Of a stretch of DNA of 64,000 nucleotides, positions 54,673-64,000 are shown piece after piece. The DNA comes from Sediminicola luteus (GTDB lineage Bacteria; Bacteroidota; Bacteroidia; Flavobacteriales; Flavobacteriaceae), in contig NZ_NBWU01000005.1 in assembly GCF_002514735.1 (NCBI RefSeq), positions 248,001 to 312,000 of the forward strand, in the 5' to 3' direction. The position numbers and the translations under genes are program-made. The first letter of the stretch is position 1; each line of letters starts with the position of its first letter. The notes beneath the pieces were generated by a model. That model did no database searches. It was given only the letters and a program-made list of their open reading frames with translations, and was not told the origin of the DNA.

Positions 54673-56667
54673 CTAATCTACATTATCGTGTAGAAAGGAA
54701 TTATTAGAGCGCAATTGTAGGTCATCATTACTGTCTTCGCCCAAACTGGTACGCGAAACATTGCGTTCTTCTGGCCCTTCACTAAGATTGATACCCTGAC
54801 GCTTGTAAGCAGGTTCCTTTTCAATCTCATCGATTCGCTTGTTCAAGCCTTGGAATTTATAGTTGAAATCTTTTAGGCTTCTGCGTCTTTCTTCGGCCCT
54901 GCGACGTAATACCTCTTTGATTGGTACTTCGGTTGGGTCAACATCTACATGGTCTGAATTGGCATCGGTCTCAGGAAGCACTTTTTTCTCAAAAACCAAT
55001 TCGTCGTCAACGATTTTTGGGTCAAAATTCTCGGCCTTCGATTTGGCACCGGTCAATTTGGCTTCTAAATCCATATAATCGTCCAAACTGTATCGGGTTT
55101 CGCCTTCTTTATTGTATTCCAAAACAGGTACTACTTCTATATGGTCGGTTACCTGCACTTGGTTTACCTCTTCTTCGGCATCTAAATCGAAGGTTACCTC
55201 TAGTCTTTCGTCTTCTTGATCCTTAGGCCCCTGTTGGTTTAACGGCATGTCAAAACTCAGGGTAATCTGGTCTTCCTCCTTTTTGGGCTTTACCACTTCG
55301 GCATCGATTACCTCGATGTTTCGTATGTTTTCTTGGGCATCTACAATTACGAAATGCTCGGTAATATCCTCAGGTACTACCTCTTCATAGAATACATTGA
55401 AATTACGGATGTAGTTGGTAGTCGGAATCAAATTGGGGTCGGCTTGTGGCTGGGCCGGAGCCTCAGGTTCCACTTCATCTTCCAATACCAAGGTGTGTTT
55501 TATAATGGTTTCCTTCTCCTCTACGATTGGGGCTACTGGAGGCGCTTGAACCACAGGGGTTGGGGCTACGTTTTCTACCGAGGCCTGTGGGCTTGGAGTA
55601 GGGGTTACCGGTGGTTGGGCCTGTAACTCTTCCAAGGAGTGCACGATTTTTTTCGATTCGGTGTTTACAATGGTGTCTTGTTGGTCTACATTGAACCCGG
55701 TAGCGATTACGGTAACTGCAATGGCATCGCCCAAGGCATCTTCCTCACCCACACCCATGATGATGTTGGCGCCATAACCGGCTTCGGTCTGGATAAAGTC
55801 ATTGATTTCACCGATCTCATCGATGGTAATTTCCTGGCTACCGGAAACGATGAGCAAGAGTACGTTTTTGGCCCCGGTAATTTTATTATCGTTAAGTAAG
55901 GGCGAGTCCAAGGCCTTCATAATAGCTTCCTGGGCGCGGGAAGAGCCTGAGGCATGGGCAGAACCCATTATTGCCGTACCGGAATTGGATAGCACTGTCT
56001 TGGCATCTCGAAGGTCAATGTTCTGGGTATAGTGGTGGGTAATAACCTCGGCTATACCTTTGGCGGCTGTTGCCAAAACTTCATCTGCCTTAGAGAAGCC
56101 TGCCTTAAAGCCTAGGTTACCATAAACTTCACGGAGCTTATTGTTGTTGATGACTATGAGCGAGTCTACATTGTCCCGTAATTTTTCGATACCCAATTGG
56201 GCTTGATCGCAACGCATTTTACCCTCGAACTGAAAAGGAATGGTAACGATACCAACCGTAAGTATGTCTAGTTCGCGGGCTTGTTTGGCAATCATAGGTG
56301 CGGCCCCGGTACCGGTACCACCACCCATTCCGGCGGTAATAAATACCATTTTGGTATTGGTGCCTAACATATTCTTGATGTCCTCCATGCTCTCAATGGC
56401 GGCTTGTTCACCAACATTAGGGTTGGCACCTGCCCCCAATCCTTCGGTTAGGGATACGCCTAATTGGATCTTATTGGGAACGGAACTGTTTTGAAGTGCT
56501 TGGGCATCGGTATTACAGATAACGAAATCTACTCCCTTGATCCCAGCCTGGAACATATGGTTGATCGCGTTACTACCGCCTCCGCCTACACCTATAACCT
56601 TGATTACGTTGCTTTGGTTTTTAGGAAGGTCGAAGGAGATGTTCTCAAATTCAGTGTTCTTGCTCAT
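54673..56667 (-). CDS. ftsZ: Cell division protein FtsZ with very long C-terminal linker
   Basis: Tubulin-like GTPase that forms the Z ring. The GTP-binding loop GGGTGTGAAP is at 115-124 and GVGGGGSNAINHMF starts at 26; the T7 loop region is NDFIQTEAGYGANIIMGVG. The globular part ends near residue 325. A linker of about 300 residues follows, rich in Pro, Val, Gln and acidic residues (VTPTPSPQASVENVAPTPVV), then a basic Arg-rich stretch (RRRAEERRRSLKDF) and a C-terminal tail. At 664 residues it is far longer than E. coli FtsZ (383), as in other Bacteroidota. It follows ftsA by 48 bases as the last gene of the dcw operon. Confidence 0.97.
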   Translation of the reverse strand: MSKNTEFENISFDLPKNQSNVIKVIGVGGGGSNAINHMFQAGIKGVDFVICNTDAQALQNSSVPNKIQLGVSLTEGLGAGANPNVGEQAAIESMEDIKNMLGTNTKMVFITAGMGGGTGTGAAPMIAKQARELDILTVGIVTIPFQFEGKMRCDQAQLGIEKLRDNVDSLIVINNNKLREVYGNLGFKAGFSKADEVLATAAKGIAEVITHHYTQNIDLRDAKTVLSNSGTAIMGSAHASGSSRAQEAIMKALDSPLLNDNKITGAKNVLLLIVSGSQEITIDEIGEINDFIQTEAGYGANIIMGVGEEDALGDAIAVTVIATGFNVDQQDTIVNTESKKIVHSLEELQAQPPVTPTPSPQASVENVAPTPVVQAPPVAPIVEEKETIIKHTLVLEDEVEPEAPAQPQADPNLIPTTNYIRNFNVFYEEVVPEDITEHFVIVDAQENIRNIEVIDAEVVKPKKEEDQITLSFDMPLNQQGPKDQEDERLEVTFDLDAEEEVNQVQVTDHIEVVPVLEYNKEGETRYSLDDYMDLEAKLTGAKSKAENFDPKIVDDELVFEKKVLPETDANSDHVDVDPTEVPIKEVLRRRAEERRRSLKDFNYKFQGLNKRIDEIEKEPAYKRQGINLSEGPEERNVSRTSLGEDSNDDLQLRSNNSFLHDNVD

Positions 56668-56715
56668 GTTGTAACTGATTTCCGGTTTTGTGTTTTGTGT
56701 TGGTGATACTGGTTG

Positions 56716-58053
56716 TTATTCGGCGTTGTCCAAAAAGTCTTTCAACTTATCGGTCCAACGTTCAAAAATAGATTTACGGGGCCCTCCGTAATGTGCTTGG
56801 GTCTCTTGGGTTCCGCCCTCCAATACATCTGCGGTCTCCAATTGTGCTTCCGGTGAAGCGGCAGCTTCTTCTTCCTGTAATTGCTGCTTTTCCTCATTTC
56901 TGATGGCATCCATCAATAATCCTACGGCAGTGGCGTATAACGGACTCGCAATATCTTCATCAGAGTCGCCTGCCAAATGCTCGTTGGGGTATCCAATACG
57001 GGTATCCATCCCGGTAATATATTCTACCAATTGTTTTAAATGTTTCAACTGGCTGCCCCCACCGGTCAATACAATACCGCCGATGAGTTTTTTCTTCTGG
57101 TCTTCGTGCCCGTAGTTCTTGATTTCTACATAGGCTTGCTCGATAATCTCCACTACTCGGGCGTGAATGATTTTCGATAGGTTTTTTAAGGTGATTTCCT
57201 TGGGTTCGCGACCACGTAATCCGGGAATGGAAACGATCTCGTTGTCCTTGTTTTCACCGGGCCATGCCGAACCAAAGCGTACTTTTAATAATTCGGCCTG
57301 TTTTTCTATGATGGAACAACCTTCTTTAATGTCTTCCGTAATAACGTTGCCCCCGAAAGGGATTACAGCGGTATGGCGAATGATGCCATCTTTGAAAATG
57401 GCCAAATCGGTGGTGCCGCCCCCTATATCGATCAAAGCCACACCGGCTTCTTTTTCTTCTTGACTGAGTACGGCGTCTGAAGAGGCCAAAGGCTCCAAGG
57501 TAATGCCCCCTAGATCCAATCCGGAACTCTTGATACAACGCCCTACGTTTTTGATAGAGGATACTTGCCCAACCACTACATGGAAGTTGGCTTCTAATCG
57601 GCCCCCGTACATGCCCATAGGTTCTTTGATCTCGGCCTGGCCATCTACCTTGTATTCCTGTGGTAGTACATGTATGATCTCCTCACCCGGAAGCATCACC
57701 AATTTATACACTTGGTTGCAAAGGTTGTCCAGGTCTTCATGGTTTATGACCTTTTCGGAATCTTGTCGGGTAATATAATCGCTGTGTTGTAGGCTACGGA
57801 TATGTTGTCCGGCAATACCGACCACTACCGATCCTATCTTTAGGCCAGCATCTGCCTCGGCTTGGGCCACTGCTTGTTGTATCGATTGAATGGTTTGGGT
57901 AATGTTGTTCACCACCCCGCGGTGAACCCCAAGGCTTTTAGATTTACCCACACCCAAAACCTCGATCTTACCATATTCGTTTTCACGACCGATTATGGCC
58001 ACGATCTTGGTGGTACCTATGTCCAACCCTACTGAATACTTAGCTTGTTCCAT
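56716..58053 (-). CDS. ftsA: Cell division protein FtsA
   Basis: Actin-like ATPase that ties FtsZ to the membrane. 445 residues: YSVGLDIGTTKIVAIIGREN at the start (phosphate 1), GVALIDIGGGTTDLAIFKDG (phosphate 2), GGIVLTGGGSQLKHL (adenosine motif), and a C-terminal amphipathic helix (SIFERWTDKLKDFL) for membrane attachment. A 35-residue Gln/Glu/Ala-rich spacer separates body and helix. It lies 3 bases after ftsQ and 48 before ftsZ, the standard order. Confidence 0.96.
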   Translation of the reverse strand: MEQAKYSVGLDIGTTKIVAIIGRENEYGKIEVLGVGKSKSLGVHRGVVNNITQTIQSIQQAVAQAEADAGLKIGSVVVGIAGQHIRSLQHSDYITRQDSEKVINHEDLDNLCNQVYKLVMLPGEEIIHVLPQEYKVDGQAEIKEPMGMYGGRLEANFHVVVGQVSSIKNVGRCIKSSGLDLGGITLEPLASSDAVLSQEEKEAGVALIDIGGGTTDLAIFKDGIIRHTAVIPFGGNVITEDIKEGCSIIEKQAELLKVRFGSAWPGENKDNEIVSIPGLRGREPKEITLKNLSKIIHARVVEIIEQAYVEIKNYGHEDQKKKLIGGIVLTGGGSQLKHLKQLVEYITGMDTRIGYPNEHLAGDSDEDIASPLYATAVGLLMDAIRNEEKQQLQEEEAAASPEAQLETADVLEGGTQETQAHYGGPRKSIFERWTDKLKDFLDNAE

Positions 58054-58056
58054 ACC

Positions 58057-58776
58057 CTAAATTTTTGTGCACACGACCTGGTTGTCAAATTCTAAACTTA
58101 CTACACGATAAGCCCCCAAAATCTTGTCTTTGGTGGCTTTGGCATAAAATGCCTTGAAATTGGCGAATTTTTGGGGCAATTTTTCAATGGCGCCTAATTC
58201 TACCACAAAATCTTCCATTCGGAACCGCAACTGGAAATCGTTATCCGATACCACGTGGATTCCGATGAGGTTTTTTCTTAAAAAGCCATCTTGGTTAACG
58301 TACTTGAGCAGCTCATAGATTTGAGACAAAGCATCGCCGGTTACCTCACCTGTGATTATAGGTACGCGGGCAGCATAAAAGGGCGACAATGGCATGCGTT
58401 TGCCCTCATCGTCCAAATAAAATTTGTCGTTCCCTTGCACCCTGCCAATAGGTGTTCGTTGTACTATATTGGCCTTAAGTTGCCCGTTTACAGTGTAGTA
58501 CACATGGGCATTTTTAATCATGTCGTTGGCCAAGATGGTCTGTTCGAGACTATCCAAAACTACTTCATCTTTGGGGAGGTTTTCAAGGCTCCCATAATTT
58601 TGTATTAACAATTTATTAACCGCGTCTTGGGTTATAAAAAGTCGGTCGTCGCCCAAAAATTTGAGACTTATTTCCGTGGGTTTTCGAAGTTGGGATCTAT
58701 GGTTGCTAAAGGCGAATAGTGCCATGACCACGATTAGGGCCCCCAAGAGTTTTATACTTTTCCATTTAGTTCCCAT
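58057..58776 (-). CDS. ftsQ: Cell division protein FtsQ
   Basis: 239 residues. A short cytoplasmic start, one membrane helix (about 8-23, IKLLGALIVVMALFAF), then a POTRA-like region (LKFLGDDRLFITQDAVNKLLIQNYGSLENLPKDEV is seen in parts) and the beta domain with MPLSPFYAARVPIITGEV and GAYRVVSLEFDNQVVCTK. FtsQ sequences are poorly conserved; the position between murC and ftsA is the best evidence. It overlaps murC by 11 bases. It connects early and late divisome proteins through its periplasmic part. Confidence 0.88.
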   Translation of the reverse strand: MGTKWKSIKLLGALIVVMALFAFSNHRSQLRKPTEISLKFLGDDRLFITQDAVNKLLIQNYGSLENLPKDEVVLDSLEQTILANDMIKNAHVYYTVNGQLKANIVQRTPIGRVQGNDKFYLDDEGKRMPLSPFYAARVPIITGEVTGDALSQIYELLKYVNQDGFLRKNLIGIHVVSDNDFQLRFRMEDFVVELGAIEKLPQKFANFKAFYAKATKDKILGAYRVVSLEFDNQVVCTKI

Positions 58777-60118
58777 GGCTTAATGCGGTTTTAAGTTGGG
58801 TTACTTCGTTTCCTATATCACCGGCACCTAAGGTTAATAGGATATCGGGGTTGATATTACGTACCTCGTGCACCAATTCTGCTTTAGTGACCAGTTTTTT
58901 GTTCGGGTTCTCGATCTTGTTGAGTAACCAGTTGGCATCCACCCCCGGGATGGGGAGTTCCCGGGCCGGATAGATTTCTAACAGTAGCACATGGTCGAAT
59001 TGCGCAAGACTTCTTGCGAAATCATCGGCAAAATCTTGGGTGCGACTGAATAAATGGGGTTGAAAGACTACTGTATTCCGTTTGTCAGGATATAGCTCGC
59101 TTACGGCCTGATGTACCGCATCGATTTCCGTAGGATGATGGGCGTAATCGTCTATATAGACAAAATCACTGGTTTTTATTTGATAGCTGAACCTTCTGGC
59201 CACGCCTTTGAATGTCCCTAAGGCCTTAGCTAGAATATTCGGGTCAAAACCAGATTCTACACCCAGGGCAAAGGCAGCCAAGGCGTTCATAAGGTTATGT
59301 CGCCCTGGTTTGGTAAAACGGCATCCTTTTATGTGTAGGCCCGGAGCTTCAATATCAAATTGGTAGGCTCCTTGATGTAAACGAATGTTGGTGGCCCTAT
59401 AGGTGGCTTCGGCTTCTTCGCCATAGGTGATACCTGGTATTGGTAGGCCGTATCTGATAATGGACTTTCCACCCGGTTTTTGAAGTGCAATAAATTCTTC
59501 AAAAGCTGCGGTTAACTCCTCAGCTGCACCATAGATATCTAGATGATCGGCGTCCATGGCCGTTATACAGGCTATATCTGGGGTCAGGCGTAAAAAGGAG
59601 CGGTCAAATTCATCTGCTTCAACAACGGCGTAATCAGTACCGTTAAGGGCGAAGTTATTGCCTAAATCTTCGGAAACGCCACCTAAAAATGCCATATAAG
59701 GGGCTTGGGCCTCGTTTAGTAAATGGGCCAAAATACAGCTGGTAGTGGTTTTTCCATGGGTGCCGGCCACGGCCATGCAATAACTGGGATTGGCGATCAT
59801 GCCCAAGACCTCTGATCGTTTGGCCAAATGGAAGTCGTTCTGACGGTAATAGGTTAACTCGGTATGGGAGTCGGGTAGGGCGGGGGTGTAAACCACCAGG
59901 GTGTTTTCTGGCTGAGTAAAGTCCGCTGGGATTTTTGAAATGTCGTCTTCAAAATGAATTTGGGCCCCTTCGCTTTGCAATGCTTGGGTACGGTCGTTTG
60001 GCGTACGGTCGTAACCTCCTACTTTTTTGCCCGAAAAAAGGAAATAACTGGCTAGGGCCGACATCCCAATGCCGCCAATGCCCAAAAAGTATACGTTATG
60101 TACTTGTTCCAGTTTCAT
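58766..60118 (-). CDS. murC: UDP-N-acetylmuramate--L-alanine ligase
   Basis: Adds L-Ala to UDP-MurNAc, the first peptide step of peptidoglycan synthesis. 450 residues: [19 protein letters not shown] at the start, ATP loop GTHGKTTTS at 119-127, the metal/carbamate region [35 protein letters not shown], and [15 protein letters not shown] with FQPHLFSRT in the C-terminal domain. It overlaps murG by 4 bases upstream and ftsQ by 11 downstream. Confidence 0.97.
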   Translation of the reverse strand: MKLEQVHNVYFLGIGGIGMSALASYFLFSGKKVGGYDRTPNDRTQALQSEGAQIHFEDDISKIPADFTQPENTLVVYTPALPDSHTELTYYRQNDFHLAKRSEVLGMIANPSYCMAVAGTHGKTTTSCILAHLLNEAQAPYMAFLGGVSEDLGNNFALNGTDYAVVEADEFDRSFLRLTPDIACITAMDADHLDIYGAAEELTAAFEEFIALQKPGGKSIIRYGLPIPGITYGEEAEATYRATNIRLHQGAYQFDIEAPGLHIKGCRFTKPGRHNLMNALAAFALGVESGFDPNILAKALGTFKGVARRFSYQIKTSDFVYIDDYAHHPTEIDAVHQAVSELYPDKRNTVVFQPHLFSRTQDFADDFARSLAQFDHVLLLEIYPARELPIPGVDANWLLNKIENPNKKLVTKAELVHEVRNINPDILLTLGAGDIGNEVTQLKTALSHGN

Positions 60119-61206
60119 TTTTTTAATAAAGCCTCTATTTCGTCTACAATATGTTCCGTGGCCTTTGGTAGGGCCAATTGTTTAATATTTTTTGAAAGTT
60201 CGGTTTGTTGTTCTTCAGATGCAACCAAGTTTTTGAACAGGGGTTGGAATCCCGTTTCCAGTTCTTTTTCCCTGACCAGTATGGCGGCTTTTTTATCGAC
60301 TAGGGCCAAGGCGTTTTTTGTCTGATGGTCTTCGGCTACATTAGGCGAAGGAATAAATACCACAGGCTTACCAACGATACAGAGTTCCGATACCGAACTT
60401 GCTCCCGCTCTTGATATAACAAAGTCTGCTGAGGCATAGGCCTGGCCCATTTCTGTGATAAAGTCCAATACTTTTACCGAATCGTTTTCCAATGTGGCAT
60501 ATTGCGTTTTATACAGTTTGCCACACTGCCAGATGAGTTGAATGTCCAACGAATCGAAAAACTCTAGATTTTCACTGATCAACTGATTAATGCGTTTAGC
60601 ACCTAAGCTACCTCCCAAAATCAGTAAGGTCTTTTTGTTGGGGGCTAATCCAAAATGTTTTCGGGCCTCTTCTTGAGGTGTGTGCTGCGATATGATAAGA
60701 TCCCTTACCGGGTTTCCGGTCAATCGGATTTTGTCTTTTGGGAAATACCTTTCCATGTTATCGTAGGCTACACAGATTTTAAAGGCGGCAGGGGCCAACC
60801 ATTTATTGGTGATACCGGCATAAGAGTTTTGCTCCTGTAAAACACTAGGTACGTTTAAAAAGGAGGCGGCCTTAATCAAAGGGCCACTGGCAAACCCGCC
60901 GGTACCTATAACGACATTGGGTTTAAAACGGGCTACGATACTGCTGGCTTTAATTAAACTCCAGACCAGTTTAATGGGGAACAAAAGGTTCTTTAGCGAA
61001 AGCTTACGTTGCAGTCCGCTGATCCAAAGTCCTTTTATGGGGTATCCGGCTTGGGGTACTTTTTCCATTTCCATGCGATCAGAGGCGCCTACGAATAGGA
61101 ATTCTGCCTGCGGATGCCTACGTTTTAATTCGTTGGCAATGGCAATGGCCGGGTAAATATGACCGCCGGTTCCGCCTCCAGATAATATGAATTTATAATT
61201 GCCCAC
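60115..61206 (-). CDS. murG: UDP-N-acetylglucosamine transferase MurG
   Basis: Transfers GlcNAc to lipid I, forming lipid II, at the inner face of the membrane. 363 residues: [12 protein letters not shown] from residue 11, [51 protein letters not shown], and the donor-binding [27 protein letters not shown] followed by DHQTKNA. It overlaps ftsW by 14 bases and murC by 4, so the three are tightly coupled. Confidence 0.96.
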   Translation of the reverse strand: MGNYKFILSGGGTGGHIYPAIAIANELKRRHPQAEFLFVGASDRMEMEKVPQAGYPIKGLWISGLQRKLSLKNLLFPIKLVWSLIKASSIVARFKPNVVIGTGGFASGPLIKAASFLNVPSVLQEQNSYAGITNKWLAPAAFKICVAYDNMERYFPKDKIRLTGNPVRDLIISQHTPQEEARKHFGLAPNKKTLLILGGSLGAKRINQLISENLEFFDSLDIQLIWQCGKLYKTQYATLENDSVKVLDFITEMGQAYASADFVISRAGASSVSELCIVGKPVVFIPSPNVAEDHQTKNALALVDKKAAILVREKELETGFQPLFKNLVASEEQQTELSKNIKQLALPKATEHIVDEIEALLKK

Positions 61207-62404
61207 TGAGTACTTCCAAGGGATTTGGTTCTTCTTCTTTTTTTGTGGTTTTCACGGCTTTTTCCTCCTCAGTATCTTTTTTAACACTGGCACTAAGGAT
61301 AATGCCTACAGCCAAACAGGTCATCCAAATGGAGGTGCCCCCCGTACTAATCAGAGGTAGGGTTTGGCCAGTTACAGGGAAAAGTCCCGTAGCTACCGCC
61401 ATATTGATAAAAGCCTGGAAGACGATGGGTATGCCCACGCCTATGGCCAATAGTTTGGCGAAAATGGTTGTTGCTCCGTTGGCCACAACGACCACACGGA
61501 ACAGGAATAATAGATAGAAAAAAAGTAGGGCGAGTCCGCCTAACATGCCATATTCCTCAATGATAATGGCATACATGAAATCGGAAGAACTCTGGGGTAG
61601 GGTGTTTTTCATAACACTCTTACCGGCTCCCCTGCCAAAAACACCACCTGAGGCAATGGCCATTTTAGCCCGCTGCGACTGGTAGTCTTCATTTAATCCG
61701 TCTTCACTGGGGCTAATGAATCGTTCGATACGGGCAGTCCAGGTGTCTACCCGAGTGGGCATAAGGTCTGGGAATGCCTTGGTAGTCATTATAAACAAAG
61801 CTGCCCCGATTACCCCTGTGGCTACAATGCCCAATAGATATTTGATGGGGTAACCCCCAATAAAACATAAGGTAAGTACCATACTAAAGATGATGGCAGC
61901 GGTAGAAAAATTAGCCGGAAAAATAAGGGCGACCACTAAGAATACCGGGGCCCATAGAGGGAGAATACTTTCTTGAAAACTAACTTTTCGGTCTTTTATT
62001 TTTGATAGGTAGCGGGCCACATAGACCATTAAAACCACCGCGGCCAAATTTGAGGTCTGGAATTTTAAACCTACGAATGGTACTTGCATCCATCTACTGG
62101 CGTTGGCGCCATCCATAACCTTGCCTTGGGCCAAGGTATAGGCCAAAAGTAAAATGATAACGGGCATGGCGATAATGGAGAGCCCTTTAAAATAATGAGT
62201 AGGCACGCGATGTACGGCATATATAATCCCGAAGCCGAGTATGAGTAAGAATATATGTTTGATGATATACCCGAAAATGGTGCCACTACCTGCCAATAAT
62301 GAACTGCCCGTGCTGTATACGGGTAAAAATGAGAAAAAGGCCAAAAGGGTTACTACGCCCCAAATGGCTTTGTCTCCTTGTATGTCGGCTAGGTATTTTT
62401 TCAT
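61193..62404 (-). CDS. ftsW: Lipid II polymerase / divisome SEDS protein FtsW
   Basis: SEDS-family glycosyltransferase with about ten membrane helices; polymerises lipid II at the septum with its PBP partner. 403 residues from the ATG at 62404 ([18 protein letters not shown]). The open frame runs 40 codons further into murD, but that part is hydrophilic and unlike the family start. Family markers are [84 protein letters not shown] 40-residue Lys/Glu-rich tail follows the last helix. Between murD and murG as in other dcw clusters. Confidence 0.94.
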   Translation of the reverse strand: MKKYLADIQGDKAIWGVVTLLAFFSFLPVYSTGSSLLAGSGTIFGYIIKHIFLLILGFGIIYAVHRVPTHYFKGLSIIAMPVIILLLAYTLAQGKVMDGANASRWMQVPFVGLKFQTSNLAAVVLMVYVARYLSKIKDRKVSFQESILPLWAPVFLVVALIFPANFSTAAIIFSMVLTLCFIGGYPIKYLLGIVATGVIGAALFIMTTKAFPDLMPTRVDTWTARIERFISPSEDGLNEDYQSQRAKMAIASGGVFGRGAGKSVMKNTLPQSSSDFMYAIIIEEYGMLGGLALLFFYLLFLFRVVVVANGATTIFAKLLAIGVGIPIVFQAFINMAVATGLFPVTGQTLPLISTGGTSIWMTCLAVGIILSASVKKDTEEEKAVKTTKKEEEPNPLEVLSGQL

Positions 62405-62450
62405 TTTCAGTGTTCTTGTTAGCCGGGTTGTTTTATGTTGTGCCCCTAGT

Positions 62451-63782
62451 TTATAGTCTTTTAATGGCTTGTTTAAATTGGTTTCCGCGATCTTCGTAAT
62501 TCTCAAAAAGGTCAAAACTGGCACAGGCAGGCGATAATAGTACCGTGTCTCCCCTGCGGGCCACTTTGTAGGCTACTTTTACGGCTTCTTCCATAGAATA
62601 GGTCTCCACCAACAATTCGGCAATATTGCCAAAAGCGTCAACGATTTTGCTGTTGTCGTTACCTAAACAGATTATGGCCTTAACCTTTTCGCGAACCAAG
62701 GGCATCAATTCGTTATAGTCGTTTCCTTTATCTACCCCGCCTACGATCCATACGGTAGGGGTCTTCATGCTGTCAAGGGCGTAATAGGTGGCGTTTACAT
62801 TGGTGGCCTTAGAATCGTTAATGTACTGTACGTGGTGTATTTTCAATACTTTTTCTAGGCGGTGTTCGGCTCCTTGGAAATTGGCGATGGAGTTACGTAG
62901 GGTTTCCTTTCTAATGCGTACCAAATTGGCGACCGTGGCGGCGGCCATGGTGTTTTTTAAGTTATGCTTACCTTCTAAAGCAACGGTATCCCTCATAATT
63001 TCCATAGTGTCTTCTGCTGTTTTAATAACAATTTTATTTTCATTTAAATAGGCTCCGAATTCCAATTCCTTTTCAAGGGAAAAGGGGAGTAATCTGGATT
63101 TCACGGGATGTTTTGCCAACCAATCCACCAATACCGGGTCATCGGCATCGTAGATCAAATAGTCGTTTTCGTCCTGGTTTTCCGCAATACGGAATTTAGA
63201 AGCGATATAGTTCTCGAATCGGTATTCGTAGCGATCTAAATGGTCGGGCGTAATGTTCGTAATGACCGCGATATGTGGCTTGAAATCTATAATACCGTCC
63301 AGTTGAAAACTGCTGATTTCAAGTACATAAGGGTCATAATCATTTTCACTGACCATTTTTGCGAAACTGTCGCCTATATTACCTGCCATGCCTACCTGTT
63401 TACCGCCTTCTTTTAAAAGGTGGTGGGTTAGTAGGGTAGTGGTGGTCTTACCGTTACTTCCGGTTATGGCGATAAGTTCTGCGGCCGTATAACGGGCCGC
63501 GAATTCAATCTCAGAAATGACCGGGATACCCGCCGTCATGAGCCTGCGTACTATAGGCGCGGTTTCGGGTATGCCCGGACTTTTCATAACCACATCGGCG
63601 TCGAGGATCAACTCCTCGCTATGTTGTTGTTCTTCCCAGTGAATTCCAGAATATATAAGAACCTTTTTGTATTTCTCTTGGATGGTGCCGTAATCCGATA
63701 CGAATACCTCCAGTTGTTTTTTTTTACCTAATAGTGCCGTACCTACGCCACTTTCACCACCGCCCAATACCACCAATTTCAT
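62451..63782 (-). CDS. murD: UDP-N-acetylmuramoyl-L-alanine--D-glutamate ligase
   Basis: Adds D-Glu to UDP-MurNAc-L-Ala. 443 residues: MKLVVLGGGESGVGTALLG at the start, KSPGIPETAPIV, ATP loop GSNGKTTT at 108-115, ITNITPDHLDRY, EHRLEKVLKIHHVQYINDSKATN and LLSPACASFDLFENYEDRGNQF at the end. It begins one base after mraY ends and precedes ftsW by 46 bases. Confidence 0.97.
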   Translation of the reverse strand: MKLVVLGGGESGVGTALLGKKKQLEVFVSDYGTIQEKYKKVLIYSGIHWEEQQHSEELILDADVVMKSPGIPETAPIVRRLMTAGIPVISEIEFAARYTAAELIAITGSNGKTTTTLLTHHLLKEGGKQVGMAGNIGDSFAKMVSENDYDPYVLEISSFQLDGIIDFKPHIAVITNITPDHLDRYEYRFENYIASKFRIAENQDENDYLIYDADDPVLVDWLAKHPVKSRLLPFSLEKELEFGAYLNENKIVIKTAEDTMEIMRDTVALEGKHNLKNTMAAATVANLVRIRKETLRNSIANFQGAEHRLEKVLKIHHVQYINDSKATNVNATYYALDSMKTPTVWIVGGVDKGNDYNELMPLVREKVKAIICLGNDNSKIVDAFGNIAELLVETYSMEEAVKVAYKVARRGDTVLLSPACASFDLFENYEDRGNQFKQAIKRL

Positions 63783-63783
63783 C

Positions 63784-64000
63784 TTAGCGAATCTTTAGGG
63801 TTACGATGGTTACCACCGCCAAAAGGATTCCAATAATCCAGAATCGCGTAACGATCTTGCTTTCGTGATAGCCTTTCTTTTGGTAGTGGTGGTGTAGGGG
63901 GGCCATCAAAAAAATACGTTGACCTTCCCCGGTTTTCTTTTTGGTGTATTTGAAATACCCGACTTGTAGCATAACAGACAGCGACTCTGCGAAAAAAATG
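63784..64000 (-). CDS. mraY: Phospho-N-acetylmuramoyl-pentapeptide transferase, 5' partial
   Basis: Moves phospho-MurNAc-pentapeptide to undecaprenyl phosphate, forming lipid I. Only the last 71 residues are in the window. They read [20 protein letters not shown], then the conserved [19 protein letters not shown] with its His triplet, and the last membrane helix ([16 protein letters not shown]). The frame is open through base 64000, so the ATG at 63972 is internal. It is the most upstream visible gene of the minus-strand murein and division cluster. Confidence 0.95.
   Translation of the reverse strand, partial: IFFAESLSVMLQVGYFKYTKKKTGEGQRIFLMAPLHHHYQKKGYHESKIVTRFWIIGILLAVVTIVTLKIR

Noticed and set aside
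62405-62524. 40-codon N-terminal extension of ftsW into murD
   Set aside because: Hydrophilic and unlike the family; the ATG at 62404 gives the expected start.

Overview
The window looks like a contiguous piece of a Flavobacteriaceae (Bacteroidota) chromosome. Supporting signs are gldA of the gliding machinery, a 664-residue FtsZ, DUF3857/transglutaminase, head-GIN and PCMD lipoproteins, promoters of the Bacteroidota type (TTTG about 19 bp before TAnnTTTG), a split cobalamin-dependent methionine synthase under a SAM riboswitch, and a DnaG without zinc ligands. No IS element, prophage or CRISPR array was seen. Almost all DNA is ordinary chromosomal genes; the unusual content sits in the intergenic spaces and at one tRNA locus.

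Layout. 1-8163: end of a siroheme pair (SUMT and a Met8-like enzyme), a broken RhuM-like gene, then SAM riboswitch - metH (homocysteine part) - metH (folate/B12/SAM part) - small ORF - metF, a methionine regulon. 8248-11176: lipid A deacylase-like protein, head-GIN lipoprotein, serine hydrolase. 11386-14100 (minus): ABC ATPase - permease - YtrA-type GntR regulator - anchored protein, with a clear promoter and operator-like dyad. 14255-19421: membrane-bound LuxR-type regulator, a DUF2723/GT117 membrane protein with a sharp internal composition change, and gldA.

19688-23784: an aromatic amino acid operon (prephenate dehydratase - aminotransferase - prephenate dehydrogenase - DAHP synthase/chorismate mutase). 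It is preceded by a 23-codon leader peptide that is almost all Phe/Tyr/Trp, with terminator and antiterminator, a classical ribosome-mediated attenuator. 24582-31726: rsgA, dtd, two DUF3857 paralogs (one with an intact and one with a lost Cys-His-Asp triad), a MazG-like gene and aroA. 31993-36495: an ORF6N protein with an operator-like dyad on its promoter, queA with a structured leader, rlmN, a repeat-filled gap with a strict 8-bp period, and a polyprenyl synthetase. 36496-42699: DUF1080 protein, an ECF sigma / membrane protein / coiled-coil barrel module, another barrel protein, and dnaG.

42868-53216: a probable catabolic locus of glycerate kinase, MFS transporter, PEP-hydrolase-like TIM barrel, cupin, a 1115-residue lipoprotein fusing beta-propeller, HEAT-like, jelly-roll, blue-copper and ThuA-like parts, an AraC regulator, and a barrel/PCMD lipoprotein pair. 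53287-54118: a tRNA-Arg gene beside two tandem 300-bp units. Each unit holds a small GIY-YIG nuclease gene that begins where tRNA identity ends in the anticodon loop and stops inside the tRNA 5' end. The extra tRNA 5' halves are broken by a 21-bp palindrome that also interrupts another repeat near position 1840. This is the most unusual locus of the window. 54128-64000 (minus): mraY - murD - ftsW - murG - murC - ftsQ - ftsA - ftsZ followed by a YqeY-like gene, the usual division and cell wall cluster, running off the right edge.
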